In this document: in pieces, positions 8,262 through 19,066 of the stretch
Layout: the number at the start of each line of letters is the position of its first letter
Position numbering within the stretch: position 1 is the first letter of the stretch
Assembly (NCBI RefSeq): GCF_014762765.1
Contig: NZ_JABURH010000146.1
Span: 1-43,081 of the forward strand
Source: Alcanivorax sp.
GTDB taxonomy: Bacteria; Pseudomonadota; Gammaproteobacteria; Pseudomonadales; Alcanivoracaceae
Reading direction: 5' to 3'
Length of the DNA: 43,081 nt
Notes under the pieces: generated by a model
Told to the model about the DNA's origin: nothing
Database searches by the model: none
Seen by the model: the letters and a program-made list of their open reading frames with translations, nothing else
Made by a program: the position numbers and the translations under genes

Positions 8262-9005
8262 ATGCTCAACGACGACCAGCTACTTCGCTACAGCCGCCAG
8301 TTGATGGTAGAGGAATTTGATCTGGCCGGGCAGGAAGCCCTGGCCGGGGCGAGGGTGTTGGTGGTGGGCTGTGGCGGGTTGGCCAATCCGGCGGCGTTGT
8401 ACCTGGCCGGTGCCGGGGTTGGCGAGCTGGTGCTGGCGGATGATGATGCGGTGGAGCTGAGTAATCTGCATCGGCAGGTGGCTTTCCGGGGCAAGGATGT
8501 GGGCCAGTCCAAGGCCGAGGCCCTGAAGGCGCAATTGCAGGCGCTGAACTCGGACGTGTCGGTGCAGGCGCACACAGTGCGGGTGGATGCGGACTGGCTG
8601 GACCGGGAAGTGGCCTCGGCCACTGTGGTGCTGGACTGCACCGATAATTTCGCTACCCGGCAGAGTATCAATCAGGCCTGTGTGACTCACCGGACACCGC
8701 TGGTCAGCGGCGCCGCCATCCGCATGGACGGACAGTTGGCGGTATTCGATCTGCGCCAACCGGACAGCGCCTGCTACGCCTGCGTCTATGGTGACGGTAC
8801 GGACGGCGACCTGGCCTGCAGTCAGGCGGGTATTGTCGGCCCGGTGGTGGGTATCGTCGGCACCTTGCAGGCCCTGGCCGCCATGCAGGTACTGCTGGGC
8901 AATCCAATGCCTGCCACCCTGCGATTGTTCGACGGGCGCACCCTGTCCTGGCGGGAAATGCGCTTCCACAAGGATCCGGCCTGCCCGGTCTGTTCCCGGC
9001 GATAG
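8262..9005 (+). CDS. moeB: MoeB/ThiF-type adenylyltransferase (E1-like)
   Basis: Enzymes of this family use ATP to adenylate the C-terminal glycine of a small sulfur carrier (MoaD or ThiS) for molybdopterin or thiazole synthesis. The 247-residue protein has the nucleotide loop VLVVGCGGLANPAALYLA (about 32-49), the DCTDNF motif (125-130), a conserved Cys186 in DLACSQAG, and two zinc-binding CxxC pairs (171/174 and 241/244). There is no rhodanese extension. The position after prmC matches Pseudomonas moeB, though murI, which follows there, is absent. MoeB is favoured from context; a ThiF or generic HesA role cannot be excluded. Confidence 0.88.
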   Translation: MLNDDQLLRYSRQLMVEEFDLAGQEALAGARVLVVGCGGLANPAALYLAGAGVGELVLADDDAVELSNLHRQVAFRGKDVGQSKAEALKAQLQALNSDVSVQAHTVRVDADWLDREVASATVVLDCTDNFATRQSINQACVTHRTPLVSGAAIRMDGQLAVFDLRQPDSACYACVYGDGTDGDLACSQAGIVGPVVGIVGTLQALAAMQVLLGNPMPATLRLFDGRTLSWREMRFHKDPACPVCSRR

Positions 9006-9173
9006 TTGCAGAGCAGGGGTGAACTGCGAGAAGCGAGCCTCAAAAGGCCCCCCACGACGCCCCCAGGTTTTGCTCCTCCCTCCTCGAAGCTGGAAGCTGT
9101 CACTTACACAGCGACACTGTTTCCCTTTTCTGCCCGGGCGTAGGCTTGAAAGTAGTCTACTGTGGAGGCTGAG

Positions 9174-10934
9174 GTGAGCGAGACACGAGCCCGACTGGCG
9201 TCCCTGCCCCTGTTTTCGGATCTTCCCGGTGCCGCTGTCACCGCCCTGGCGGATCTGGCGGAGCCTGTCTCCCTGCCTGTGGGAGAGGTGTTGTGCCGAG
9301 CCGGGGATACCCCGCGGTGGCTGTTCGTGCTGGTGAGCGGGCGGTTGCAACAAACGGTGGCTGATTCGACCGTGCCGATCAATCCCGGTGCCTTGATCGG
9401 TGCCAGTGAGTTGCTCGGAAATCACCCCTTTGCACAGGACATTCTGGTTCTGCGTGACAGCCAGTTGCTGCGTTTTCCTGCCGAGGCCCTGGAGCCTTTT
9501 CTTCTGGAGCATCCGCCGGTGCTGCTGGCACTGAGTCGCTACCTGTTACGTCAGCGGGAAGCATCGCGCCCCGGCCATGTTGCCCGCCAGGGGACTCTGT
9601 CTCTGGTGCCGGCCAGCCCCGGGGTGCCGGCAGCCACTCTGGGGGAGGAGCTGGTGGGGCGGCTAGGCGGTTGGCCTGGGGCGCGTATGGTCACCGAGGC
9701 CCATGTACTGGCGGAGCTGGGGCAGGACAGTCTTGCCGGGGATGATGATAGCGAACAGAAGCTGGAAACCTATCTGCATCGTCTGGAGGCGGCCCATCCC
9801 CATCTGGTCTATGTGGCCGATCAGGGGCAAGGCATCTGGGCCGAGCGTTGCCTGCGCCACGGTGACCGGGTACTGATGCTGGTGGAAGCCGGCGCCGAGC
9901 CGCGACCGGTGCCGGCCCTTGCCGGGTTGCCTGGGCCGTTGCTGGCACCGCTGGAACTGGTGTTGTTGTGTGCCCGGGGCGACGCCTCCCCGCATACCCG
10001 AGCCTGGCGGGAGCTACTGAAAGCGCGCAGCCATTATTATGTGCAGCCCTGGTACGGGCCGGATCTGGATGCCCTGGCCCGGCAGATTACTGGTCGTGGG
10101 CTGGGCCTGGTGCTGGGGGGTGGTGGCGCCCGCGGCTTTGCCCATATCGGCCTGATCCGGGCGCTGGAGCAGCTGCAAATGCCGGTGGACGTGATGGGAG
10201 GTACCAGCATGGGGGCCTTCGTCTCGGCCCTGTTGGCCTGCGGGTTCAGTGCGGTGGAAATGATGCAGGTGGCAAGGGATACCTTCGTTAGCCGCAACTA
10301 CCTCAATGACTATACCTTGCCTCGGGTATCGCTGATCCGTGGCCGCAAATTCCATCAGCGTCTGCAATCGGTGTTTGGCGAGCGCACCATCGAATCCCTG
10401 TGGCGCAGCTATTTCTGTGTCTCCAGCAACCTGTCCAGCGGTGAAGCGGTGGTGCATGAGTTCGGTAGTCTGGCCACCTGGGTCGGCACCAGCATGTGTG
10501 TGCCCGGGGTGGCGCCGCCGGTGCTCTTTGAAGGTGAGTTGCTGTGCGATGGCGGGGTGGTGGATAACCTGCCTACGGATGTGATGCAGGCCATGGAGCG
10601 CGGTGCCATTATCGCCTCCAGTGTCAGCGCCCAGAGCGATATTGCCCTGGAAGAGATGAAATCCAGCCTGCCGGATCCGGGGGCGCTGTTGCGTCGCCAG
10701 CGTGGTGCCAGCTGGCCCGGCTTCGGCGAGATTCTCTTGCGTACCGCTACGCTCAACAGCGACACCGTGGTCTATCCTGCCTCGGTGGCGCGCTCCGATG
10801 TGTGTCTGCATATGCCGGTGACAGATGTGAATATGTTCGATTGGAAAGCCCTGGATGCGCTGGTGGAGCGTGGGTATCAGCATGCCTTGCAGGTACTGGA
10901 ACCGCTGCGGGATGAGCTGTTGGGGGAGGGCTGA
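9174..10934 (+). CDS. Patatin-like phospholipase with N-terminal cyclic-nucleotide-type domain
   Basis: Residues about 10-125 form a cNMP-binding-like beta-roll (LPLFSDLPGAAVTALADLAE onward). The phosphate-binding Arg of the fold is missing: the loop reads PGALIGASELLGNHPFAQ, so ligand binding is doubtful. The C-terminal patatin domain, from about residue 310, has the oxyanion loop GGGGARGFAHIG, the nucleophile GTSMG (Ser345) and the DGG motif (Asp459), the complete Ser-Asp dyad. The order resembles NTE-type lysophospholipases/esterases, so a membrane-lipid substrate is likely. The start is GTG 9174, with GGAGG five bases upstream; an in-frame GTG at 9162 is less well placed. The gene ends before an inverted REP pair. 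Confidence 0.9.
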   Translation: MSETRARLASLPLFSDLPGAAVTALADLAEPVSLPVGEVLCRAGDTPRWLFVLVSGRLQQTVADSTVPINPGALIGASELLGNHPFAQDILVLRDSQLLRFPAEALEPFLLEHPPVLLALSRYLLRQREASRPGHVARQGTLSLVPASPGVPAATLGEELVGRLGGWPGARMVTEAHVLAELGQDSLAGDDDSEQKLETYLHRLEAAHPHLVYVADQGQGIWAERCLRHGDRVLMLVEAGAEPRPVPALAGLPGPLLAPLELVLLCARGDASPHTRAWRELLKARSHYYVQPWYGPDLDALARQITGRGLGLVLGGGGARGFAHIGLIRALEQLQMPVDVMGGTSMGAFVSALLACGFSAVEMMQVARDTFVSRNYLNDYTLPRVSLIRGRKFHQRLQSVFGERTIESLWRSYFCVSSNLSSGEAVVHEFGSLATWVGTSMCVPGVAPPVLFEGELLCDGGVVDNLPTDVMQAMERGAIIASSVSAQSDIALEEMKSSLPDPGALLRRQRGASWPGFGEILLRTATLNSDTVVYPASVARSDVCLHMPVTDVNMFDWKALDALVERGYQHALQVLEPLRDELLGEG

Positions 10935-10944
10935 GTTTTTTTTG

Positions 10945-11025
10945 GTAGGGTGCACTGAGCCTAAGCGAACTGCACCATGTCGGCGGTGAAGATGGTGCAG
11001 TTCGCTTAGGCTCAGTGCACCCTAC
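10945..11025. repeat. Inverted pair of REP units (BIME-like), possible bidirectional terminator
   Basis: A GTAG-headed REP (10945-10976) faces an inverse copy (10994-11025) across a 17-bp spacer, giving an almost perfect 32-bp stem. Both copies lack one G of the GCC-TAA-GGC inner stem found at 8191 and 29252. The pair lies between two convergent genes, follows a run of eight T on the + strand, and is well placed to stop or stabilise transcripts from either side. Confidence 0.85.
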
Positions 11026-11049
11026 ACAATAGGAAAAGCTTTGGTGGCG

Positions 11050-12216
11050 TCAGGTGAACAACGCCTGCAGCCCATTCTCTTTTGCCAGTGTCACCAGCCG
11101 CTGTCGTAGTGCCGGATCCACCTTGCCGTAGCCATCAATGATCTCGGCGATGTCCTGTTGCCGTTGTGCAGGAAGGTATTGGGCAACCCTGACCAGGGCA
11201 TGCCACTGCTCTGTGGTCAGGGCGGCTTCCATGGCCCGTTCGATGGCAGCCCGGTCCAGCATGGCGGCTTGATTGCCCACTTCCTGCAGCAGCCCCGGGT
11301 CCATCATGCCGACCAGCGGCAATAACCGGCTCCACAGGCCATGCCGATCAGCGGCAGTGATGATATGACCGAGGATCTCCGGCTGCTGCCGAAGGACAGG
11401 CAGTTCCAGCAGCCGTTGCTGAGTAGCAGGCGACAGCTCGGCGATCACCGGAACCAGGTCTGGCCATAGCTGATGCTGTTCGGCCACCTTAATAATTCGC
11501 GCCAGCACGGTGGCGGGCTGGTTGGCCACCTGATCACCGAGCTGGTGTTTCAGTTCGTAGCCCAGGTTGCCGAGCAAGGCGATCACTTCCAGCATCAGGT
11601 CGTTGTCCGGGTCCGTGGCGAGCAGCACGGCCTGAGCCAGTCGTTCCCGGGGCAGTAATCGCACCAGGTGGTCCAGTCGGGTACGTGATTCCATGAACAG
11701 GGCAATGCGTAGCAGGTGGCCGTCGTCGTCCACCGCGTCCATGACGGCCCGGGTGGCGTCGTCGTCCAGGGCGTCGGCTACCCGGCCGAGCAGTATGAAG
11801 GCGCCCTCATCAATCAGTGCCAGGGCGGTGTCCACCAGCAGGGCCGCGGGCAGTTGGCGAATCAGTTCACGGCTGCGCTGGGGGTCAAGATGCTGGCAAA
11901 CCCGGGCCAGAAACGAGGCAGGGAGGCGTTGGGCAATGGCTGCACCTCGATGGGACGGCATTTCTGTGGCGATACGGGCGGTGAGCAATGGTCCGGCACG
12001 GCGAGCCAGGGCAGCCATAAGAGGTGACGGTGCGATCGAGGTCCATTGCGCCCAGCGGCGGAACCGGTCTCGATCAGCGGTAAGGCACGTTTCCTCACAA
12101 AGATGGCGGAGCTGACGAAGGGCTTCCGGCGGGTAGACAGTCAGGTCCGCCAGTGACGACGCCGGCTGGTCCAGCAGGGCTGACAGTTTGCGCACCTCGA
12201 TCTGGCTGGCCAGCAT
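11050..12216 (-). CDS. Hypothetical helical-repeat protein
   Basis: The 388-residue protein has no signal peptide or membrane segment and is nearly all helix. It contains imperfect repeats of about 44 residues. Examples are LARIIKVAEQHQLWPDLVPV and ILGHIITAADRHGLWSRLLP, with a weaker third copy around EQWHALVRVAQYLPAQ. These suggest a HEAT- or MgtE_N-like solenoid that binds other proteins. The start ATG lies one base past the stop of the preceding 84-residue gene, so the two are co-translated. I do not recognise the family. It belongs to the accessory block at 9-14.5 kb. Confidence 0.8.
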   Translation of the reverse strand: MLASQIEVRKLSALLDQPASSLADLTVYPPEALRQLRHLCEETCLTADRDRFRRWAQWTSIAPSPLMAALARRAGPLLTARIATEMPSHRGAAIAQRLPASFLARVCQHLDPQRSRELIRQLPAALLVDTALALIDEGAFILLGRVADALDDDATRAVMDAVDDDGHLLRIALFMESRTRLDHLVRLLPRERLAQAVLLATDPDNDLMLEVIALLGNLGYELKHQLGDQVANQPATVLARIIKVAEQHQLWPDLVPVIAELSPATQQRLLELPVLRQQPEILGHIITAADRHGLWSRLLPLVGMMDPGLLQEVGNQAAMLDRAAIERAMEAALTTEQWHALVRVAQYLPAQRQQDIAEIIDGYGKVDPALRQRLVTLAKENGLQALFT

Positions 12217-12217
12217 C

Positions 12218-12469
12218 TCAGTTCTCCCGGCCGGTAGCAGAACCCAGTAGCGGGCGCAGCAAGCGGGGCAGGGCAGCGCGTAGAGCCTGCTTCAGGGCCT
12301 GGTGCTGTCTTTGCTGACAGCCCTGAATCAGGGTCGCCAGCTGTTGCTGGCGGTCTCTGTCCAGCGTACCCAATTCCGCCAGGGTGCTTGGGGGGCAGCC
12401 CAGCGTGTCGGCCAGGGGGCCGGAATCGCTGTTGTCGCCGTTACTCTGCGGGTGTTTGCGTTTCACCAT
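12218..12469 (-). CDS. Small hypothetical protein
   Basis: A protein of about 83 residues: a polar, Ser/Asp/Asn-rich N-terminus (VKRKHPQSNGDNSDSG), then a predicted amphipathic helix rich in Gln, Leu and Arg. It has no signal or membrane segment. Two adjacent ATGs (12472 and 12469) are possible. The second is preferred because AGGA then stands 5 bases upstream. Its start overlaps the end of the upstream 64-residue gene by about 30 bases in another frame, and it is joined by one base to the helical-repeat gene downstream. I do not recognise it; the tight packing argues it is real. Confidence 0.65.
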   Translation of the reverse strand: MVKRKHPQSNGDNSDSGPLADTLGCPPSTLAELGTLDRDRQQQLATLIQGCQQRQHQALKQALRAALPRLLRPLLGSATGREN

Positions 12470-12635
12470 CATTGTCCTGGCGGATGGGAGGACTCTCCGG
12501 TGGGGTACTGTTTTGCTGTTCCGGTGTCAGGTTGAAACCGGGTTGGGTGATCTCTGGCTCGGAATCAGACAGGAAATAAACGGCCACCAGAATCAACAGG
12601 CAGATAATGATGGCGATGGAGAGAATATGGCGCAT
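12441..12635 (-). CDS. Small single-pass membrane protein, hypothetical
   Basis: The 64-residue protein starts MRHILSIAIIICLLILVAV, one transmembrane helix (about residues 4-23). A short acidic, Pro/Gln/Thr-rich tail without defined structure follows. The start at 12635 is chosen because GGGAGG lies 8 bases upstream; a longer open frame reaches 12704 but adds charged residues before the helix and no better ribosome site. It opens a three-gene leftward group with the 84-residue and helical-repeat genes. Function unknown. The tail probably faces the periplasm, but the orientation is inferred. Confidence 0.65.
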   Translation of the reverse strand: MRHILSIAIIICLLILVAVYFLSDSEPEITQPGFNLTPEQQNSTPPESPPIRQDNDGETQTPAE

Positions 12636-12758
12636 GGTCGGAACCTCCCTGGCTGAGCGCGAAGGTCGGCCTTGCAAGAAGCTGTGCTGGCCAACCTCTG
12701 TCACTCCAATATAGGCCCCTTTGTCGGGAGGGACAATGCGGGGCTCCCACGCACATGT

Positions 12759-13541
12759 TCAGGCAGACAGCTGAACAACCTGACTGTTTAGGTCCGTGAT
12801 TTGCCGGGCCATGTCGGTAAGCAGGCTGTGAATCATGCCCGGGTTGGTGCGGATCAGGTCTTTGAACTGGTGCTTGGGCACCTTGACCACGGAGCAGCGT
12901 TGTTTTGCTCTCACCGTGGCGCTGCGCGGGGAGTGGGTGAGCAGGGCAATGGCGCCAAGCACCTCGCCTTCGCTGACACGGCCGACGACCACGTCATCCA
13001 CCAGCACATCTGCCTGGCCTTCGAACAAGCTGAACACATAGTCTGCGGGCTCGCCCTGGCGAATGATCACGTCGCCGGGCTCGAAATAGGCAAAACCCGG
13101 TGTAGTGTGACTTTCTTCCGGTACATAGGCTGCCAGCAAGCGCACTAGCATGGCCTGCTGGATGGTGAGGATGCGGGTCCAAAGGCGTGCCAGCTGTTCA
13201 TCGGCCAGTGCCGCTTCCACCAGTTTGACGGTGGGGTAGGCGGCCAGAAGCACGGCGCTTTCCGCGTAGTAGGTGACCTCATCGTTGCCAGCATCGGGGA
13301 GAATCATGTCCCCCTCGTCCCAGGTGAACAACTTGCGCTCCTGGCAGCGCATGCCCAGCATGCCGCCTTTCACCACATAGGTGGTATCGGCACACATACC
13401 CTGCTGGAAGGCATCCTCTGTGGGGGCCAGGGGAAAGGACTGGGGCTGTAGCGGGAGCTGCCCGATAAATTCATCGACCAGACGTTTGTACATGCGGGTC
13501 AGGGCGGAAAAGCCGCCACTGGCTTCGGCCACGGAAATCAT
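12759..13541 (-). CDS. Two-lobed cyclic-nucleotide-fold protein without DNA-binding domain
   Basis: The 260-residue protein has two cNMP-type beta-rolls. The first (about 40-130) is degenerate. The second (about 145-235) has FEPGDVIIRQGEPADYVFSL and a phosphate-cassette region in which Arg206 of PRSATV is present, but the usual ribose-binding Glu is Ala197 (LGAIALL instead of GEIAL). Ligand preference may therefore be altered or lost. No helix-turn-helix or enzymatic domain follows, so it would act by protein contact. ATG 13541 is preferred over an upstream start at 13556 because GAGG stands 6 bases before it. Confidence 0.85.
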   Translation of the reverse strand: MISVAEASGGFSALTRMYKRLVDEFIGQLPLQPQSFPLAPTEDAFQQGMCADTTYVVKGGMLGMRCQERKLFTWDEGDMILPDAGNDEVTYYAESAVLLAAYPTVKLVEAALADEQLARLWTRILTIQQAMLVRLLAAYVPEESHTTPGFAYFEPGDVIIRQGEPADYVFSLFEGQADVLVDDVVVGRVSEGEVLGAIALLTHSPRSATVRAKQRCSVVKVPKHQFKDLIRTNPGMIHSLLTDMARQITDLNSQVVQLSA

Positions 13542-13689
13542 GCAGTGCCTCAACAAACTCAGATTTTTGCCTGAGTATGCAGCAAGATGAGGCTACGAAA
13601 CAGGGGTGAGTTGGCAGTTGCAGGGGGGCTATCTTGCTGTTTGATCAGGGAGCAACCCGCAGCGCGCTTGGCTCCCCGAGGTCATTGTT

Positions 13690-14508
13690 TTAGTAATCCC
13701 GTTCGCGGGAAGCAAATTTCGGTGGGGCTTTTTTCTGGTTGGCCTGCATGGCGCGGCGCTGGTTCTTGCTGCGTAACAGCTTGAATTGCAGCTTGCTTTC
13801 CACATCGAATGCCTGGGCTTCGGGGGCATTCCAGGTTTGCTGGAACAGACTTTTGGCGGCACTGATGCCGTCCGGTGAGCGACTCTTTATCGCCTCTGCC
13901 AGTTGTTCCGCCTCCGCCAGCGGGTCGTTGGCCACCCGTGTGACCAGGTTCAGGGTCTTGGCTTCTTCACCTTTGAACAGGCGGCCGGTCATGGTCAATT
14001 CCTTGGCCACATCCATGGGTACCAGCTCACGTAGGGTGACGCTGCCGGTCATGTCCGGTATCAGGCCCCACTTGATTTCCATGATGGACATTTCGCAGTC
14101 CGGGGTGCTGATACGGAAATCCGCGGCCAGGGCGATCTGCATACCGCCGCCGTAGCAGTAACCATGCAGTACTGTGATGACCGGAATGGGTAGTTCGCGC
14201 CAGCACCAGCAGACTTCCTGAAACAGGTTGGTTTTCTTGACGCCGTATTTGGTGAAACCTTTCAGCAATTTCAGTGGTTGCTTCATCACTGTGCCGAAAT
14301 CCAGCCCGGCACAAAATGCCTTGCCGTCGCCTTGCATGATCACCACGCGCAGGCTCTTGTCTTTGCGCACGGCTTTGGCAGCTTCCACCAGACCCTCCAT
14401 CATGGCGAAATCCAGGCCGTTGTACTTGTCGGCGCGGTTCAGAGTGACATAGGCAATGTCGTTTTTCTTTTCCAGGGTGACGCGGTTCTGGAATGTTTGA
14501 ATGGTCAT
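13690..14508 (-). CDS. Crotonase-family enoyl-CoA hydratase/isomerase
   Basis: The 272-residue protein has the crotonase fold with the oxyanion-hole segments KAFCAGLDF (about 63-71) and HGYCYGGGMQIA (115-126). The first catalytic Glu of classical hydratases is Gln124. Glu144 is kept (SIMEIKWG) and an Asp152 follows in LIPDMTG. A Glu/Asp pair eight residues apart is the dyad of dienoyl-CoA isomerases (ECH1), so double-bond isomerisation during fatty-acid or alkane-derived acyl-CoA oxidation is more likely than simple hydration. The C-terminus is Lys/Arg-rich. AGGA stands 7 bases before the ATG. It lies 54 bases past gatB but is not functionally tied to it. Confidence 0.88.
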   Translation of the reverse strand: MTIQTFQNRVTLEKKNDIAYVTLNRADKYNGLDFAMMEGLVEAAKAVRKDKSLRVVIMQGDGKAFCAGLDFGTVMKQPLKLLKGFTKYGVKKTNLFQEVCWCWRELPIPVITVLHGYCYGGGMQIALAADFRISTPDCEMSIMEIKWGLIPDMTGSVTLRELVPMDVAKELTMTGRLFKGEEAKTLNLVTRVANDPLAEAEQLAEAIKSRSPDGISAAKSLFQQTWNAPEAQAFDVESKLQFKLLRSKNQRRAMQANQKKAPPKFASRERDY

Positions 14509-14539
14509 GGTTGGATCCTGTTAGGGGTCGGGCGTCTGA

Positions 14540-14555
14540 GGCCGGACGTCCGGCC
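14540..14555. terminator. Perfect 16-bp palindrome after gatB
   Basis: GGCCGGAC directly abuts its complement GTCCGGCC, 7 bases past the gatB stop and about 30 bases before the crotonase start. It could form a cruciform or a hairpin with a minimal loop at the end of the gatCAB transcript, but there is no T-tract on the reverse strand. Alternatively it is a binding site in front of the crotonase gene. Confidence 0.35.
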
Positions 14556-14562
14556 CTGATCT

Positions 14563-15998
14563 TTATCCCAGTTTTTCCTTGAGCAACTGATTCAGTTGCT
14601 GCGGGTTCGCCTTGCCCTGTGTCGCTTTCATTGCCTGGCCCACAAAGAAACCGATTTTTTTCTTTTTCTTGGCATCATCAGAGTTGCGGTAATCCTCAAC
14701 CTGGGGCGCGTTATTGGCGATGATGTCATCGACAATTTTTTCCAGCTCACCGCTGTCGCTCATCTGCTTGAGGCCCTTGGCCTCAATGATGGCATCCGGG
14801 TCGCCTTCACCGGCCCAGCAGGCTTCGAAGACCTGCTTGGCAATCTTGGAACTGATGGTGCCGTCTTTCAGGCGGGCAATCAGCTGGCCCAGTTGTTCGG
14901 CGCTGACCGGACTGTCGCTGATGTCTTTTTCTTCCGCGTTCAATCTGGCGGCCAGTTCGCCCATCACCCAGTTGGCTGCCAGCTTGGCGTCACCACCGGC
15001 GTTGGCGACTCCTTCAAAGAACGCAGAGGTGGCGATGGAGCCGGATAATAGATCCGCGTCGTACTCGGACAGCTGGTAGTCGTCCATGAACCGTGCCTTG
15101 CGCGCATTGGGCAGCTCCGGCATGGCCGCTTTCAGTGCTTCCAGGTCTGCGTCGGTGATGGCCACTGGCAGCAGATCCGGGCAGGGGAAATAACGGTAAT
15201 CGTTGGCGTCTTCCTTGCTGCGCATGGAGCGGGCGGTGTGGGTGTCGCCATTGTACAAACGGGTTTCCTGCACAATCTCGCCGCCGTCTTCCAGCACATC
15301 AATTTGCCGTTCCACTTCCAGCTTGATGGCCCGTTCCATAAAACGGAAAGAGTTCAGGTTCTTGGTCTCCGTGCGGGTGCCCAGCGGGTCGCCAGGTTTG
15401 CGGATGGACACGTTCACATCGAAGCGCATGTTGCCCTGGGACATGTCGCCATCGCAGATGCCGATGGAGGTGACAATCGCATGGAGTTTGCGTGCAAAGG
15501 CTACGGCTTCTTCCGCATTGCTCATGTCCGGTTCGGTGACCACTTCGATCAGCGGTGTGCCGGCCCGGTTCAGGTCAATCCCGGTCATGCCATGGAAGTC
15601 TTCGTGCAGGGACTTGCCAGCGTCTTCTTCCAGGTGCGCATGATGAATGCGCACGGTTTTTTTCTCACCGTTTTCCAGCTGGATTTCTACCTCGCCGGCA
15701 CCCACGATGGGCTCGGCCAGCTGGGTGGTTTGATAGCCTTTTGGCAGATCCGGATAAAAATAGTTTTTCCGTTCAAACACACTGTGACGGCAGATATCGG
15801 CATTGATGGCCAGACCAAAAAGCGCGGCTTTGCGCACCGCTTCCTTGTTCACCACCGGCAGGGTGCCGGGCATGCCCAGATCCACCAGCGATGCCTGGGT
15901 GTTAGGCTCGGCACCGGTGGACAGTTTGCTGCCGGAGAATAGTTTACTGACGGTGTTGAGCTGGACGTGAATTTCCAGACCGATCACGACTTCCCAAC

Positions 15999-16002
<4 letters not shown>
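14563..16002 (-). CDS. gatB: Asp/Glu-tRNA amidotransferase subunit B
   Basis: GatB binds misacylated Glu-tRNA(Gln) or Asp-tRNA(Asn) and activates the acyl group with ATP, while GatA supplies ammonia. The 479-residue protein opens with [13 protein letters not shown] and has the [14 protein letters not shown] segment (near 80) and the helical YqeY-like tail domain. GGAGGTG stands just before the ATG, which overlaps the gatA stop by ATGA. It is the last gene of gatC-gatA-gatB. In an organism with a tRNA-Gln and probably GlnRS, the main role may be Asn-tRNA formation, but that depends on genes outside the window. Confidence 0.97.
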
Positions 16003-17471
<1,469 letters not shown>

Positions 17472-17478
17472 CACCTGT

Positions 17479-17766
17479 TTACTCAATCACCCGGGGAACC
17501 AGGAAACAGCCGTCTTCGGCGGCGGGGGCGATGTCCAGTGCCTTGTCGCGCACGTTGGGCTCGCTGACTTCGTCTTCTCGCAGGGGCTGGGTCACGTCCA
17601 GCGGGTGGGCCATGGGCGCCACATCAGTCACATCGGCCTGCTGCAGCTGGTCCACCATGGCCAGGATGTCATTGAGTCGGTCGGACAGGGCGGCGCTGTC
17701 TGCCTCGTCCACTTTCAGGCGCGCCAGATGGGCCACCTGGGCTACCACCTTGGAATCAATGGCCAT
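17479..17766 (-). CDS. gatC: Asp/Glu-tRNA amidotransferase subunit C
   Basis: GatC is a small subunit that wraps around and stabilises GatA. The 95-residue protein begins [19 protein letters not shown], the typical N-terminus, and ends near FLVPRVIE. The start at 17766 is supported by GGAGAG at a 4-base spacing. The open frame extends to 17832, but that extension is unlike the family. It is the first gene of gatCAB and diverges from mreB across about 235 bp. Confidence 0.96.
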   Translation of the reverse strand: MAIDSKVVAQVAHLARLKVDEADSAALSDRLNDILAMVDQLQQADVTDVAPMAHPLDVTQPLREDEVSEPNVRDKALDIAPAAEDGCFLVPRVIE

Positions 17767-19045
<1,279 letters not shown>

Positions 19046-19066
19046 ACCGGGTTTCCGGGCTAGATC

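Noticed and set aside
9086-9099. Two tandem GAAGCTG heptamers before the patatin gene
   Set aside because: Only two units and no inverse arm; too short to assign to the heptad families, although it could be a decayed remnant.
8280-9512. Reverse-strand frame of 410 codons opposite moeB and the patatin gene start
   Set aside because: It spans two real genes and the gap between them, with a composition typical of antisense sequence.
13648-13676. GGGAGC/GCTCCC hairpin after the crotonase gene
   Set aside because: A 6-bp stem with a 17-base loop and no T-tract is too weak to call a terminator.
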